Positions 41,733-50,234 of a stretch of DNA of 64,000 nucleotides are shown one piece after another. Origin of the DNA: DASQYE01 sp036389675. GTDB taxonomy: Bacteria; Acidobacteriota; Blastocatellia; Pyrinomonadales; Pyrinomonadaceae. The translations under genes were made by a program, and so were the position numbers. Location of the stretch: contig DASVWI010000012.1 of NCBI GenBank assembly GCA_036389675.1, positions 315,685 through 379,684 of the forward strand. Reading direction: 5' to 3'. How positions within the stretch are numbered: the first letter of the stretch is position 1; each line of letters opens with the position of its first letter. The notes beneath the pieces are model-generated. The model was given only the letters and a program-made list of their open reading frames with translations. It did no database searches and was not told where the DNA came from.

Positions 41733-42587
41733 TTGAATCGGGACTTGCCAATCGGAATCTTTGACAGCGGCATCGGCGGCCTGACCGTCTATCGCGCGCT
41801 GCACGAGCGTCTGCCCGCAGAGCATTTCCTCTACCTCGGCGACACGGCGCGCGTGCCCTACGGGACAAAATCGCTCACAACCGTCGAGCGTTATGCCATC
41901 GAGAACTCGCGTTTTCTGGAAGCGCGCGGCATCAAGCTGCTGGTCGTGGCCTGCAATACGGCTTCGGCGCTCGCCCTGCCGGCCATTCGCCGAAGTGTCG
42001 GCGTGGACGTGATCGGCATGATCGAGCCGGGAGCGCGTGCCGCCGTCGAGCAATCCCGTGAAGGATGTATCGGCGTCATAGCCACCGAAGCGACCGTCCA
42101 CAGCCACGCATACGCGAAGGCCATCGCGAAGCTCGCGCCCTCCGCCGAAGTCATCGAGCGCCCCTGCCCGCTCTTCGTCCCGCTCGCCGAGGAGGGCTGG
42201 GCCGAATCCGGCGAAGCGCGCTCGATAGCCGCACAGTATCTCGTCGAGATCAAACAGAGCCGCGCAGATGCGCTCGTCCTCGGCTGCACGCACTATCCCA
42301 TCCTGCGCCGGGTGATTCAGGACGGGGTGGGCGAGCGCGTGCGTCTGATTGATTCAGGCGAGGCGGCGGCGCAATCGGTCGAGCTGCTTCTGCAACGAAA
42401 CGAACTGGCGCGCGACGCCCGGGAAGAGGAAGGGCGCGAGCGCCATTTGTGCGACGATCTGGATCACTTTTACGTCACGGACGCCGCCGACCGCTTCAGT
42501 CGCGTGGCCGAGAGATTCTTGGGAACCGCGCCCTCCGTGTTGGAGGCCGTGGAAGTCTGGGGGCAGGATGAGCTTCGCACGTACTGA
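41733..42587 (+). CDS. murI: Glutamate racemase
   Basis: 284 residues with a TTG start. IGIFDSGIGGLTVYRALHER is the family signature; the two catalytic cysteines are in LLVVACNTASALALPAIRRS and ADALVLGCTHYPILRRVIQD; LYLGDTARVPYGTKS is the substrate loop. It makes D-glutamate for peptidoglycan in the cytoplasm. The C-terminal ~50 residues (from RNELARDAREEEGRERHLCD) end in SVLEAVEVWGQDELRTY. The end overlaps rph by 20 nt, so the two are probably one operon. Confidence 0.95.
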   Translation: MNRDLPIGIFDSGIGGLTVYRALHERLPAEHFLYLGDTARVPYGTKSLTTVERYAIENSRFLEARGIKLLVVACNTASALALPAIRRSVGVDVIGMIEPGARAAVEQSREGCIGVIATEATVHSHAYAKAIAKLAPSAEVIERPCPLFVPLAEEGWAESGEARSIAAQYLVEIKQSRADALVLGCTHYPILRRVIQDGVGERVRLIDSGEAAAQSVELLLQRNELARDAREEEGRERHLCDDLDHFYVTDAADRFSRVAERFLGTAPSVLEAVEVWGQDELRTY

Positions 42588-43302
42588 CGGGCGCACCCGC
42601 GAAGAGATGCGGACGGTGAAAATCACGCCCGATTTTGTGCCCAACGCAGAAGGGTCTGCGCTGATCGAGATCGGGCAGACGCGCGTTATCTGCGCGGCCT
42701 CAGTCGAAGATCGTGTGCCGCCCTTTATGCGTAATCGCGGTCAGGGCTGGGTGACGGCGGAGTACGCCATGATGCCGCGCTCGACGCAGCAGCGAACCCC
42801 GCGCGAAACGGGGCGCGGCGGCCCTTCGGGTCGCACGCACGAGATTCAACGCCTCATCGGTCGTAGCCTTCGCGCCGTCGCCAACACGGCGGCTCTGGGC
42901 GAGCGCACCATCACGCTCGACTGCGACGTGCTACAGGCCGATGGCGGAACGCGCACGGCCTCCATCACGGGCGCATACGTCGCCTTAGCGCTCGCCTGCC
43001 GCCGCCTCCTGCGCTCCGGCAAGATCACGCGCAGCCCCTTAACTCAGGAGGTCGCAGCCGTTAGCGTCGGCATCCTTGAAGGCAACGCGCTGCTCGACCT
43101 TAAATACGACGAGGATTCGCGCGCCGAAGTTGACATGAACATCGTCTGCACGGGCGATGGCCGCTTTATAGAAGTGCAGGGAACAGCCGAGGGTGCGCCC
43201 TTCACGCGCCAGCAAATGGATGAAATGCTGTTGCTTGCCGGGCGAGGGATAGAGAGTCTGGTCGTCTTGCAGCGCGCCGCTCTGGCCGAGGCCGCCTCCT
43301 AA
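42568..43302 (+). CDS. rph: Ribonuclease PH
   Basis: 244 residues from ATG 42568 (MSFARTDGRTREEMRTVKIT), overlapping murI by 20 nt. RTDGRTREEMR, GQGWVTAEYAMMPRSTQQRT, GRTHEIQRLIGRSLRAV, ITLDCDVLQADGGTRTASIT, GAYVALALACRRLL and NALLDLKYDEDSRAEVDMNI are the conserved RNase PH core in order, with the phosphate and metal residues present. It trims tRNA 3' ends phosphorolytically. A family-typical acidic C-terminus follows. Confidence 0.96.
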   Translation: MSFARTDGRTREEMRTVKITPDFVPNAEGSALIEIGQTRVICAASVEDRVPPFMRNRGQGWVTAEYAMMPRSTQQRTPRETGRGGPSGRTHEIQRLIGRSLRAVANTAALGERTITLDCDVLQADGGTRTASITGAYVALALACRRLLRSGKITRSPLTQEVAAVSVGILEGNALLDLKYDEDSRAEVDMNIVCTGDGRFIEVQGTAEGAPFTRQQMDEMLLLAGRGIESLVVLQRAALAEAAS

Positions 43303-43458
43303 AGAGGGGCTTGCCTTCGGGACAACTTCACGCCGAAGAACGGGCATCTCAAGCGGGAAGGATTGGCCCGGCGCACCTGTTCTCAGTAAGAGTGCAAAGC
43401 GCTCCAATCGTAAAAGTGCTTATCATTGAAACTGCAATTCATCTAGGAGTCTTAAATC

Positions 43459-43974
43459 ATGCGACGCCTGAGCATCTTTTTCATCTGCGCCTCTCTGATG
43501 GCGCTACTGTCTTCGCTCGCGCTGGCGCAGATGCAGACCTTTTCCAGAGATAAGGTCGAGTACACGCTGGAGCTACCGTCTCCGACGTGGCGCGTCGTGC
43601 AGGAAGCCGACAGCATTCACCAGCACACGGAATTTATTTACGGAGACCGCAACGACGGCTACCTGAAGATTCGCAAGGAAGTGGTGGACGAAGGGACGAC
43701 CCCCTCAGACCTTGCGCGGCGCGATCAGGAGCAGAAGCTTCGTTTCATGCCCGGACACGTGGACGGCAAAGAGGAGCGCTTCGCCGGACGCCTGAGCGGC
43801 GTGACCATCTCTTACGAGTACACCAGCGGCGGCAAGCCCATGGCCGGGCGCACCTACTACCTGCAAGCCGACAATCGCACGATCTACGCCCTGCGCTTCA
43901 CGGGCATGCGCGATAAGCTGACGCGCATACGCAACCAGACGGACATCATCGCCCGCAGCTTTCAACTCAAATAA
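43459..43974 (+). CDS. Secreted hypothetical protein
   Basis: 171 residues. Signal peptide IFFICASLMALLSSLALAQ, then a compact domain: DKVEYTLELPSPTWRVVQEA, TEFIYGDRNDGYLKIRKEVV, GVTISYEYTSGGKPMAGRTY, YLQADNRTIYALRFTGMRDK. The 'profile of strands plus final TDIIARSF' resembles PsbP/DcrB-like lipocalin-type folds, but no family is claimed. Preceded by TCTAGGAGTC. A hairpin terminator follows at 44005-44038. Confidence 0.8.
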   Translation: MRRLSIFFICASLMALLSSLALAQMQTFSRDKVEYTLELPSPTWRVVQEADSIHQHTEFIYGDRNDGYLKIRKEVVDEGTTPSDLARRDQEQKLRFMPGHVDGKEERFAGRLSGVTISYEYTSGGKPMAGRTYYLQADNRTIYALRFTGMRDKLTRIRNQTDIIARSFQLK

Positions 43975-44004
43975 TCGTTCGCTCGAACTGCCCCGAAACT
44001 CTTT

Positions 44005-44038
44005 GGCCGCCCGCGCGCTGTGGACAGTGCGGGCGGCC
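44005..44038 (+). terminator. Intrinsic terminator
   Basis: GGCCGCCCGC / GCGGGCGGCC stem with a 14-nt loop followed by ATCGTTTT, after the secreted hypothetical protein gene. Confidence 0.75.
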
Positions 44039-44066
44039 ATCGTTTTAGACATCTGGCGAGAGCAGA

Positions 44067-44146
44067 CAGGTCAGTACCGCCTGCGGTAGCGGGCGGGTCA
44101 GCGTGAGCCAAGAGACCCGCCCGCTACCGCAGGCGGTACTGACCTG
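44067..44146. repeat. 33-bp perfect inverted repeat, family B
   Basis: Left arm begins CAGGTCAGTACCGCCTGCGG, right arm is its exact complement (44114-44146), loop 14 nt. A diverged half copy occurs at 47741-47770. No coding capacity. Confidence 0.85.
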
Positions 44147-44235
44147 AGTTGTACACTGTATGAGCGTGGTAATATGCGTCGCGTGCTGAAACGATCCTGT
44201 AGTCTGATTCATCATCCAAGCCTTATCAAACCTGT

Positions 44236-44652
44236 ATGAGACTGAAACTGGCGCAGGGGCTGGCGATACGCCAATCCAGAATTAACGGTAAGGGCTGCTT
44301 TGCGACGGCGCGCTTCCAGCGCGGAAGAAAGATCGCGGAGTATACGGGCGAAAGAATATCCGCGCGCGAGGCCAAGCGACGCGCCCATCGCGCCAAGCTA
44401 CGCATCTGCGAGGTTGACGCGAAGTGGAGCATCGACGGCAGCCGTGGCGGCAACGGCACGCACTACATCAACCATTCGTGCGAGCCCAACAGCTACATGA
44501 AGATCATCTACGGGCACATACTATTCTATGCCCTGCGCGACATACGGCCCGGCGAAGAGATAACGATTGATTACGTGGAAACGCTTCACTCCGATGAGAA
44601 GAGATGCAGTTGCGGCGCTTCGACCTGTCGCGGCAGAATCAATAAGCAATAG
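44236..44652 (+). CDS. SET-domain protein lysine methyltransferase
   Basis: 138 residues, a minimal SET domain: NGKGCFATARFQRGRKIAEY, TGERIS, YINHSCEPNSYM (NHSCxPN at residues 79-85, AdoMet pocket), PGEEITIDYVE (catalytic Tyr in DY), and a post-SET CxCGxxxCRG (C124, C126, C131) that normally binds Zn with a Cys from the NHSC loop. All hallmark residues are present, so it should methylate a lysine of some protein. SET proteins are mainly eukaryotic; bacterial copies are known but scattered, and a target cannot be inferred. No clear operon partner. Confidence 0.92.
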   Translation: MRLKLAQGLAIRQSRINGKGCFATARFQRGRKIAEYTGERISAREAKRRAHRAKLRICEVDAKWSIDGSRGGNGTHYINHSCEPNSYMKIIYGHILFYALRDIRPGEEITIDYVETLHSDEKRCSCGASTCRGRINKQ

Positions 44653-44710
44653 CGTTACCTTCAAGCTCAAATGCTGCCCGTCGGCCCGCCGCCGCATTCT
44701 TTCGCATTCT

Positions 44711-46153
44711 CTAAACGGGAAGGGCCGCGAGCGCATCCAGCAACAACGCTTCCTCATCCGACGCCACCGTGCGTAAGTCCAGCACAACCCTGTCTTCAAA
44801 GATACGCGCGATGACCGGAGGCGTTGATGACCGCAGCGCCTCGTCGAGCGCGGCAGCCGATAGCCCCGCGTGCGTTAATGCTATGAGCGCCGTCGGCGGG
44901 TGCGTGGTCGGTGCGGAGCCGCCGCCGATGGCGGATGCTCCCCTGATGATCTCTGTGTGAAGGGAAGACGCGCTCGCTCGCTTCATCAATCTTGATAGAA
45001 GCTTACGCGCGCGCCCTTCGACCTCCTCAACTCTGGCCGCGAGCATCCGAAGCACGGGCACTTCCTCCAGAGCAGCGCCGCGCGCGTAGGCGGCGAGCGT
45101 GGCTTCGAGGGCGGCGAGCGCCAGCTTGTCTGCGCGCAGCGCCCGATAGAGCGGATGCCGTCTGAGAACTTCGATAAGCTGCCGACGACCGACGATGAGC
45201 CCGGCCTGTGAAGCGCCGAGCAGCTTGTCGCCGCTAAACGAGACTATGTCCGCGCCGCTTCTGATCGAGTCGCTGATGACCGGCTCGCCTTCGAGCCCGT
45301 AGGGTCTCAAATCAAAGAGCGCGCCCGAACCGGCATCCTCATAGAGCGGAAGCTTCGCGCCGTGTGCCATCAACGCCAGCTCCGCGGTTGTCGGCTGCGA
45401 CGTGAAACCGACGATGCGATAGTTTGAGGTATGAACGCGCATGATGAGGCGCGTCTCGTCGCTGATCGCGCGCTCGTAGTCGGCGACACGCGTGCGATTC
45501 GTCGTTCCCACTTCGACGAGGCGCGTGCCTGACTGGGCCATCACTTCGGGGATGCGAAAGTCGCCGCCGATCTCCACCATCTCGCCGCGCGACAGAACGG
45601 CCTCGCCCCCCTTCGCCAGCGCGGTCAGGATGAGCAGGGCCGCGGCGGCGCAGTTGTTGACGACGAGCGCCGCTTCCGCTCCCGTCAAGTCCGCCAGAAG
45701 CCCTTCGACGCCCGCGCCACGACGCCCGCGCTTGCCCGTCAAGGTGTCGTATTCGAGCGTGCAATAGCTGGCCGCGCCGTCGGCAATCGCACGGCGTGCA
45801 GCTTCCGACAGCGGTGCGCGCCCCAGATTCGTGTGCAGTATGACGCCGCTCGCGTTGACCACCCGTCGCAGGCCAAGAGCTGCCTCGCGCCGGCAGGCCA
45901 ATTCCAGCCGGCGAGTCGCTTCCGCCATCAGCGCCTCGCGCGAATGGTCGCCACTCAATTCACTACCGGCGCTCTCTTCGTGCGCCTCCTGAATTTGAGC
46001 GCGCAACTCCTCTGTGACGCGGCGTGCCAGCTCGGCGAGGTGCTGCGCTCCCACCTGCGCGCGCAAAGAGTGGGCCGCCTCAGTTCGCAAAAGGGCGTCA
46101 ACCGAGGGCAATGCCCGAAGCCGTTGCTGCCTGATTTCGGTTTTATCTGCCAT
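44711..46153 (-). CDS. selA: L-seryl-tRNA(Sec) selenium transferase
   Basis: 480 residues. N-terminal helical domain (RLRALPSVDALLRTEAAHSL), then the PLP fold: VVNASGVILHTNLGRAPLSE, YCTLEYDTLTGKRGRRGAGV, LVVNNCAAAALLILTALAKG, LSRGEMVEIGGDFRIPEVMA and VSFSGDKLLGASQAGLIVG with the PLP lysine K310. Length is normal for bacterial SelA. It converts Ser-tRNA(Sec) to Sec-tRNA(Sec). selB, selD and tRNA-Sec are not in the window. Convergent with the SET gene. Confidence 0.94.
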   Translation of the reverse strand: MADKTEIRQQRLRALPSVDALLRTEAAHSLRAQVGAQHLAELARRVTEELRAQIQEAHEESAGSELSGDHSREALMAEATRRLELACRREAALGLRRVVNASGVILHTNLGRAPLSEAARRAIADGAASYCTLEYDTLTGKRGRRGAGVEGLLADLTGAEAALVVNNCAAAALLILTALAKGGEAVLSRGEMVEIGGDFRIPEVMAQSGTRLVEVGTTNRTRVADYERAISDETRLIMRVHTSNYRIVGFTSQPTTAELALMAHGAKLPLYEDAGSGALFDLRPYGLEGEPVISDSIRSGADIVSFSGDKLLGASQAGLIVGRRQLIEVLRRHPLYRALRADKLALAALEATLAAYARGAALEEVPVLRMLAARVEEVEGRARKLLSRLMKRASASSLHTEIIRGASAIGGGSAPTTHPPTALIALTHAGLSAAALDEALRSSTPPVIARIFEDRVVLDLRTVASDEEALLLDALAALPV

Positions 46154-46373
46154 AGGGGTCTGAATGGTTAAGCTTTTCCGCGCTTAGAATATGCCTTCCC
46201 TCTTTGTCTAAGCAATGGCCGGGCACAAGTGCGGGGACGCGTGCCCGGCTGTCGGTCGAATATTATCGTTGACACTGAGCTTTCAAACCGCCTAGACTAA
46301 ATTCAAGGGGTTGCCTCTACCCGCCCGAGCCGCCCTCACCATGCGTAGACAAGCCTCGAAGGAGAATTAGAAA

Positions 46374-47015
46374 GTGCCGATCCGCGATAATAAGCTGGCG
46401 CGTGCCTCGCAACACAGGGCGAAGCCCAACGCGGCAGCCGACAACCAGCCGACCATTGACGAACAACTCACGCGCCTTGAAGAGGATATGCGCCGCCTCA
46501 AGATCGAATACGACATCTATTTCAACGGTGCGTCCAAGCGCCCCCCCTACGACACGAAGAGCCGCGTCGAGACCATGATCAAGCGTCTCGGCGATGATCG
46601 CACGCTCAACTTCGCGCAGCGCTATCGCTTGAATTCGCTGGCGGCACGCTACAACTCTTTCCGCGAGTTGTGGCGACGCACGATTCAGGCGCGCGAGGAG
46701 GGACGCGATGCGGCGGCGACGGCGCGCGCCACGGCACACAGCACCGAACAGACCTCGCCAAAGGATAGAACCAGCTTCACCTGCTCGGACGCGCACGGCG
46801 ATGTCCAGACCGTCAGGGAGATATACGCGGCCCTCATCGAAGCCAAACGCAAGTGCGGCGAGCCCACCGACGACCTCTCCTTCCCGCGTTTCCATCACCT
46901 GATCGCCACCAAGACCGACAACCTCAAAGAGCATCTGGGCTGCGAGAGCGTGCGCTTCTCCATTGATGTCGAAAACGGGCACGTCAACTTCAAAGCCAGA
47001 GCCGATCAGAGATAA
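46374..47015 (+). CDS. MXAN_5187-type C-terminal domain protein
   Basis: 213 residues, GTG start with AAGGAG nine to ten bases upstream. The core TIDEQLTRLEEDMRRLKIEY, DIYFNGASKRPPYDTKSRVE, NFAQRYRLNSLAARYNSFRE, LWRRTIQA is the recurrent helical domain seen at the C-terminus of MXAN_5187-like proteins. The second half has a Ser/Thr/Ala linker and a compact end (VQTVREIYAALIEAKRKCGE, SFPRFHHLIATKTDNLKEHL). Function unknown; no membrane segment. A terminator follows immediately. Confidence 0.8.
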   Translation: MPIRDNKLARASQHRAKPNAAADNQPTIDEQLTRLEEDMRRLKIEYDIYFNGASKRPPYDTKSRVETMIKRLGDDRTLNFAQRYRLNSLAARYNSFRELWRRTIQAREEGRDAAATARATAHSTEQTSPKDRTSFTCSDAHGDVQTVREIYAALIEAKRKCGEPTDDLSFPRFHHLIATKTDNLKEHLGCESVRFSIDVENGHVNFKARADQR

Positions 47016-47027
47016 CAGCCGATCAAA

Positions 47028-47071
47028 AATAGAGGCGACCTTTCTCGCTCTAAGAGAAGATCGCCTCTATT
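47028..47071. terminator. Bidirectional intrinsic terminator
   Basis: AATAGAGGCGA / TCGCCTCTATT perfect 11-bp stem between the convergent MXAN_5187-type and cold-shock genes. Confidence 0.8.
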
Positions 47072-47141
47072 CATCTAACGCTTTCCGGGCCAGAAGACCG
47101 GAAGCGGTCAGTGGCTTGACTTACGTTAAGCCTTGGGGAGA

Positions 47142-47348
47142 TTACATCTTTGTCACTTTCTCGGCCTGCGGGCCTTTCGGACCCTGCGTGACCTCGAACT
47201 CAACCTCCTGACCCTCTTCGAGGGTCTTGAAGCCGTCGCCCTGAATGGCGCTGTAGTGAACGAAGATGTCGGAAGAGCCAGGCTGCTCGATGAAGCCATA
47301 GCCCTTCGAATTATTAAACCACTTGACCTTACCGGTTATTCTAGACAT
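47142..47348 (-). CDS. Cold-shock protein, CspA family
   Basis: 68 residues, single OB fold: KVKWFNNSKGYGFIEQPG (RNP1 KGYGFI), DIFVHYSAI (RNP2 IFVHY), EGQEVEFEVTQGPKGPQAEK. Acts as an RNA chaperone in the cytoplasm. AGGAGG lies 10 nt upstream of the ATG. The promoter at 47638-47667 implies a leader of about 280 nt, typical of temperature-controlled csp mRNAs. Confidence 0.97.
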   Translation of the reverse strand: MSRITGKVKWFNNSKGYGFIEQPGSSDIFVHYSAIQGDGFKTLEEGQEVEFEVTQGPKGPQAEKVTKM

Positions 47349-47637
47349 AACAAACGAATCCTCCTAACGATTCGGTAAAACGGGGCGGAGAGCTTTCTTA
47401 AGGCAAACGCCGCCGACCTGAGGTTAATGCTTGTGAGCCGGACGCGCTTTCTCTTTGGGGCGCTACACGGAAACACACAACCAACAAAAAACTGCGTATG
47501 AGAGACGCCGACCGAAAGGGGCGGCGCGCACGTCACACACAGAGGAATGGGGAAAAGCTGAAACTCATGTCTGTATTGCTTGCAAATCTCTCTGCGGGGG
47601 CGAGTTAAAGGAAATCCCTGCATCGAAACGACGGCGC

Positions 47638-47667
47638 ATACTAAGCGATAGCCCGCAACTCTGTCAA
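47638..47667 (-). promoter_or_regulatory. Promoter of the cold-shock gene with long leader
   Basis: TTGACA (47662-47667) and TAGTAT (47638-47643), 18-bp spacer, on the minus strand. The region 47349-47637 would be transcribed leader; the rest of the gap to 47846 holds only a half family B repeat. Confidence 0.75.
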
Positions 47668-47740
47668 GCTAAAAATCCAAAAATTTTCAGCCAAATAATA
47701 GTGCGCGAGCATGATTCGGCCCCTTGCAAACTTTGTGGAA

Positions 47741-47770
47741 GGTCAGTGCCGCCTGCCGTAGCCGGGCGCG
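47741..47770. repeat. Diverged half copy of family B repeat
   Basis: GGTCAGTGCCGCCTGCCGTA and the next ten bases match one arm of the 44067-44146 palindrome with a few mismatches; the partner arm is missing. Confidence 0.6.
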
Positions 47771-47846
47771 TTCTGAGGCAAGGATTACCAGCCCGGCATA
47801 GGCCGTGCGAGACTTGCCGCATCTCCTCAAAGTGCCCGCCGCGCTC

Positions 47847-50078
47847 TCAACGGATGCCGGGGGCTGCGGCGCGCGCCGGGGCGTTTTTAATGTCCAGCTC
47901 TTTGAGGAGGTAGCCAGCGCCGCCGAACTTTTCCGTGATGAAAAGCACGTAGCGTATGTCGACGGAGATGGCGCGATTGGTCGCCTCGCTGTACAGGTAA
48001 TCGTTGCCGAGCCCTTCGTAGTTGCTGTCGAAGACTATGCCGACCTGCTCGCCGCGCCCGTTGAGGATAGGGCTGCCGGAATTGCCGCCGATGATGTCCG
48101 TCGTGGAGAGAAAATTGACGGGCACGTCCGCACCACTCGTCGTCGCGTACGGGCCAAAGTCGCGGGCGCGGTAAAGCTGCTTGAGCTTTTCCGGCACGTT
48201 GAACTCGCCGCGCCCCGTGTCCTTCTCCATCACGCCGGAAAGCGTTGTGAACGGCTGGTAGATAATCGCCTCGCGCGGCATGTAGCCTTTGACTTCGCCG
48301 TAAGCGAAGCGCAGCGTGCGGTTGGCGTCCGGGTAAGCGGGCGCGCCGCGCATCTCGCTCATGCCTGCCACGAGCAGCGGGCGCAGGCGGTCTACCGTGT
48401 CGTTGAACTCCTGCGTGAGGAGCGTGCGTCGTCTTTCCAGCGCGCCGATCTCGGAGGCGAACTCTACGAGCGGCTCGCGCAGCTCGCGCAATTGTGTGGT
48501 CGTCAAAGCGTAGAGCGACGAGAGCCCTTCGGCTGTCGAGAAGCGTTTGGAGTCGACCACAGCGCGCGCGAAATCCTCTTCGGCGCGACGACGCGCCTCG
48601 CCCCTCTGCGCGCCGAAGCGCTTCTCAAGCGCTTCGATCTTTTGCCCCGCCGGCAGCTCGTCCGCCTTTCTCAAAAGGTACGTCAAAAGCTCGCGCTCGA
48701 CGGTGGGCTGGCGCGCCGCCAGTATCGACCCCGTCTGCGCCTTGACGCGCTCGGCCCAAGCGTTGTTGAAGAGCGGATTGCGCTCGGCCTCCGGCCTCTC
48801 TTTGTTGATGGCGAACTGCTCGGCCAGAAAGGCCAGTCCGACGAGGTCTGTGACCGCGAACATCTGTTGGACGACCTGATCGCGCTGAGCAGTTGAGAGA
48901 AACTCTTCGTAAGCTTTACTTATGCCGGGCAAGACCTCGCCGTACCTGGCCTTGCGCGCGAGGTCGGCGCTTACCCAGCGCGCGAACGCCTCCTCATCGG
49001 CGCGACGGCGGGCGACGAGACCGGCACGCCGCAGGGCCGGAATAGAGCCCGCGTAGAGCTTGAGCGAATTGGCATAGTTGGCTATGTCGGATTGAAGCTT
49101 GATGCGAAGCTCAGGGTTGTACCTGCCGAGGTCTTCGAGAACGCGTATGTAGTTGGAGTAAAGATCAACGAGAAAGGGCCAGTTGACATCCTGGCTGTAA
49201 AGGGCCGAATAGCTTTCGCGGTAACGGCGCGTCGAGCCCGGATAACCGAGCACCATCATAAAGTCGCCCTCGCGAACGCCGCCGAGCGAGAGCGATAGGA
49301 ACTTCTTCGGCTTGAAGGGCACGTTGCTCGTCGAGTAGTCGGCGGGCTGTCCATCGGCTCCGACGTAAGCGCGCATGAAGGTGAAATCAGCGCCGTGTCG
49401 CGGCCACTCGAAGTTATCGGTCTCGCCGCCGAATTGGCCCACGTCGTTCGGCGGCGCATAAACTATACGCACGTCGCGCAGCACCATGTAGGTGAACATG
49501 TAGTAGGAGAGCCCTTCGTTGAGAGCCTGAATGCGCGGGCGCATACCCTTCGCCGCACGCAGACGCGCGGCTGCTTCGAGAGCGCCGATTCTTTCCGTGA
49601 TGGCCTGCTCTCGTTCCTCGCCCGCGAGCGTCGCGGATATTGGCCCAAGGACATCGCTCGTCACATCCCTCAAGTCCTCCGTGATGGTCACGGTATAGTC
49701 CGGGGCACGAATCTCTTCGGCACGAGTCCGGGCTGTGAAGCCGCGGGCGATGTAATCGTTAGCGGGTGTGGAGGCGGCGACGAGCGCATCGAAGGCGACG
49801 TGATGGTTGGTGAGCAGAAGCCCGTCGGGCGAAACGAATTCACCCGTCCCGCCGTCGATAATCACGATCGCGTCCTTGAGAGAAGCGCCCGCAGGATTGT
49901 AAATGTCGGTGAGCGGAATTTTCAGCCCGCGCTCTTTGAGCTTATTGACGGGAAGCGACGAGAGCGTATCAGGCATGAACATGCCTTCGTCCGCGAGGAC
50001 GCACTGCGGCGTAATGAGCGTAAAGAACAGAAGGGCGGCGAGCGCGAAGCGGCTCGCGCCGGAGAGTCTAAGGGCCAT
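47847..50078 (-). CDS. S46-family dipeptidyl peptidase
   Basis: 743 residues with a signal peptide (SRFALAALLFFTLITPQCVL). DEGMFMPDTLSSLPVNKLKE is the usual S46 opening; VSPDGLLLTNHHVAFDALVA gives the catalytic His; PPNDVGQFGGETDNFEWPRH the Asp region; DIIGGNSGSPILNGRGEQVG the Ser. Helical insertions (~300-480) cap the active site. It should remove dipeptides from peptide N-termini in the periplasm, consistent with amino-acid scavenging. Length is normal. Likely monocistronic: M23 lies upstream with its own terminator. Confidence 0.95.
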   Translation of the reverse strand: MALRLSGASRFALAALLFFTLITPQCVLADEGMFMPDTLSSLPVNKLKERGLKIPLTDIYNPAGASLKDAIVIIDGGTGEFVSPDGLLLTNHHVAFDALVAASTPANDYIARGFTARTRAEEIRAPDYTVTITEDLRDVTSDVLGPISATLAGEEREQAITERIGALEAAARLRAAKGMRPRIQALNEGLSYYMFTYMVLRDVRIVYAPPNDVGQFGGETDNFEWPRHGADFTFMRAYVGADGQPADYSTSNVPFKPKKFLSLSLGGVREGDFMMVLGYPGSTRRYRESYSALYSQDVNWPFLVDLYSNYIRVLEDLGRYNPELRIKLQSDIANYANSLKLYAGSIPALRRAGLVARRRADEEAFARWVSADLARKARYGEVLPGISKAYEEFLSTAQRDQVVQQMFAVTDLVGLAFLAEQFAINKERPEAERNPLFNNAWAERVKAQTGSILAARQPTVERELLTYLLRKADELPAGQKIEALEKRFGAQRGEARRRAEEDFARAVVDSKRFSTAEGLSSLYALTTTQLRELREPLVEFASEIGALERRRTLLTQEFNDTVDRLRPLLVAGMSEMRGAPAYPDANRTLRFAYGEVKGYMPREAIIYQPFTTLSGVMEKDTGRGEFNVPEKLKQLYRARDFGPYATTSGADVPVNFLSTTDIIGGNSGSPILNGRGEQVGIVFDSNYEGLGNDYLYSEATNRAISVDIRYVLFITEKFGGAGYLLKELDIKNAPARAAAPGIR

Positions 50079-50171
50079 CTGGTAGAATCTTTTCCTTTAA
50101 CCTTTAATGAACAAGCGAGCAGCTCGGTTGAGGCGATATTAGCAGACCGCAGAGAGAAAACCGAAAAGCAA

Positions 50172-50209
50172 AAGCAGTAAGGAAGCTTCGCTCGCGTCCC
50201 TTACTGCTT
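50172..50209 (-). terminator. Intrinsic terminator of the M23 peptidase gene
   Basis: AAGCAGTAAGG / CCTTACTGCTT 11-bp stem followed on the minus strand by TTTTGCTTTTCGGTTTTC. Confidence 0.8.
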
Positions 50210-50234
50210 GTCGTGCTCGTCTTGCTTTTGTTGA

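Noticed and set aside
47805..48896. 363-codon plus-strand frame opposite the S46 peptidase
   Set aside because: Antisense shadow of a gene with an intact catalytic triad.
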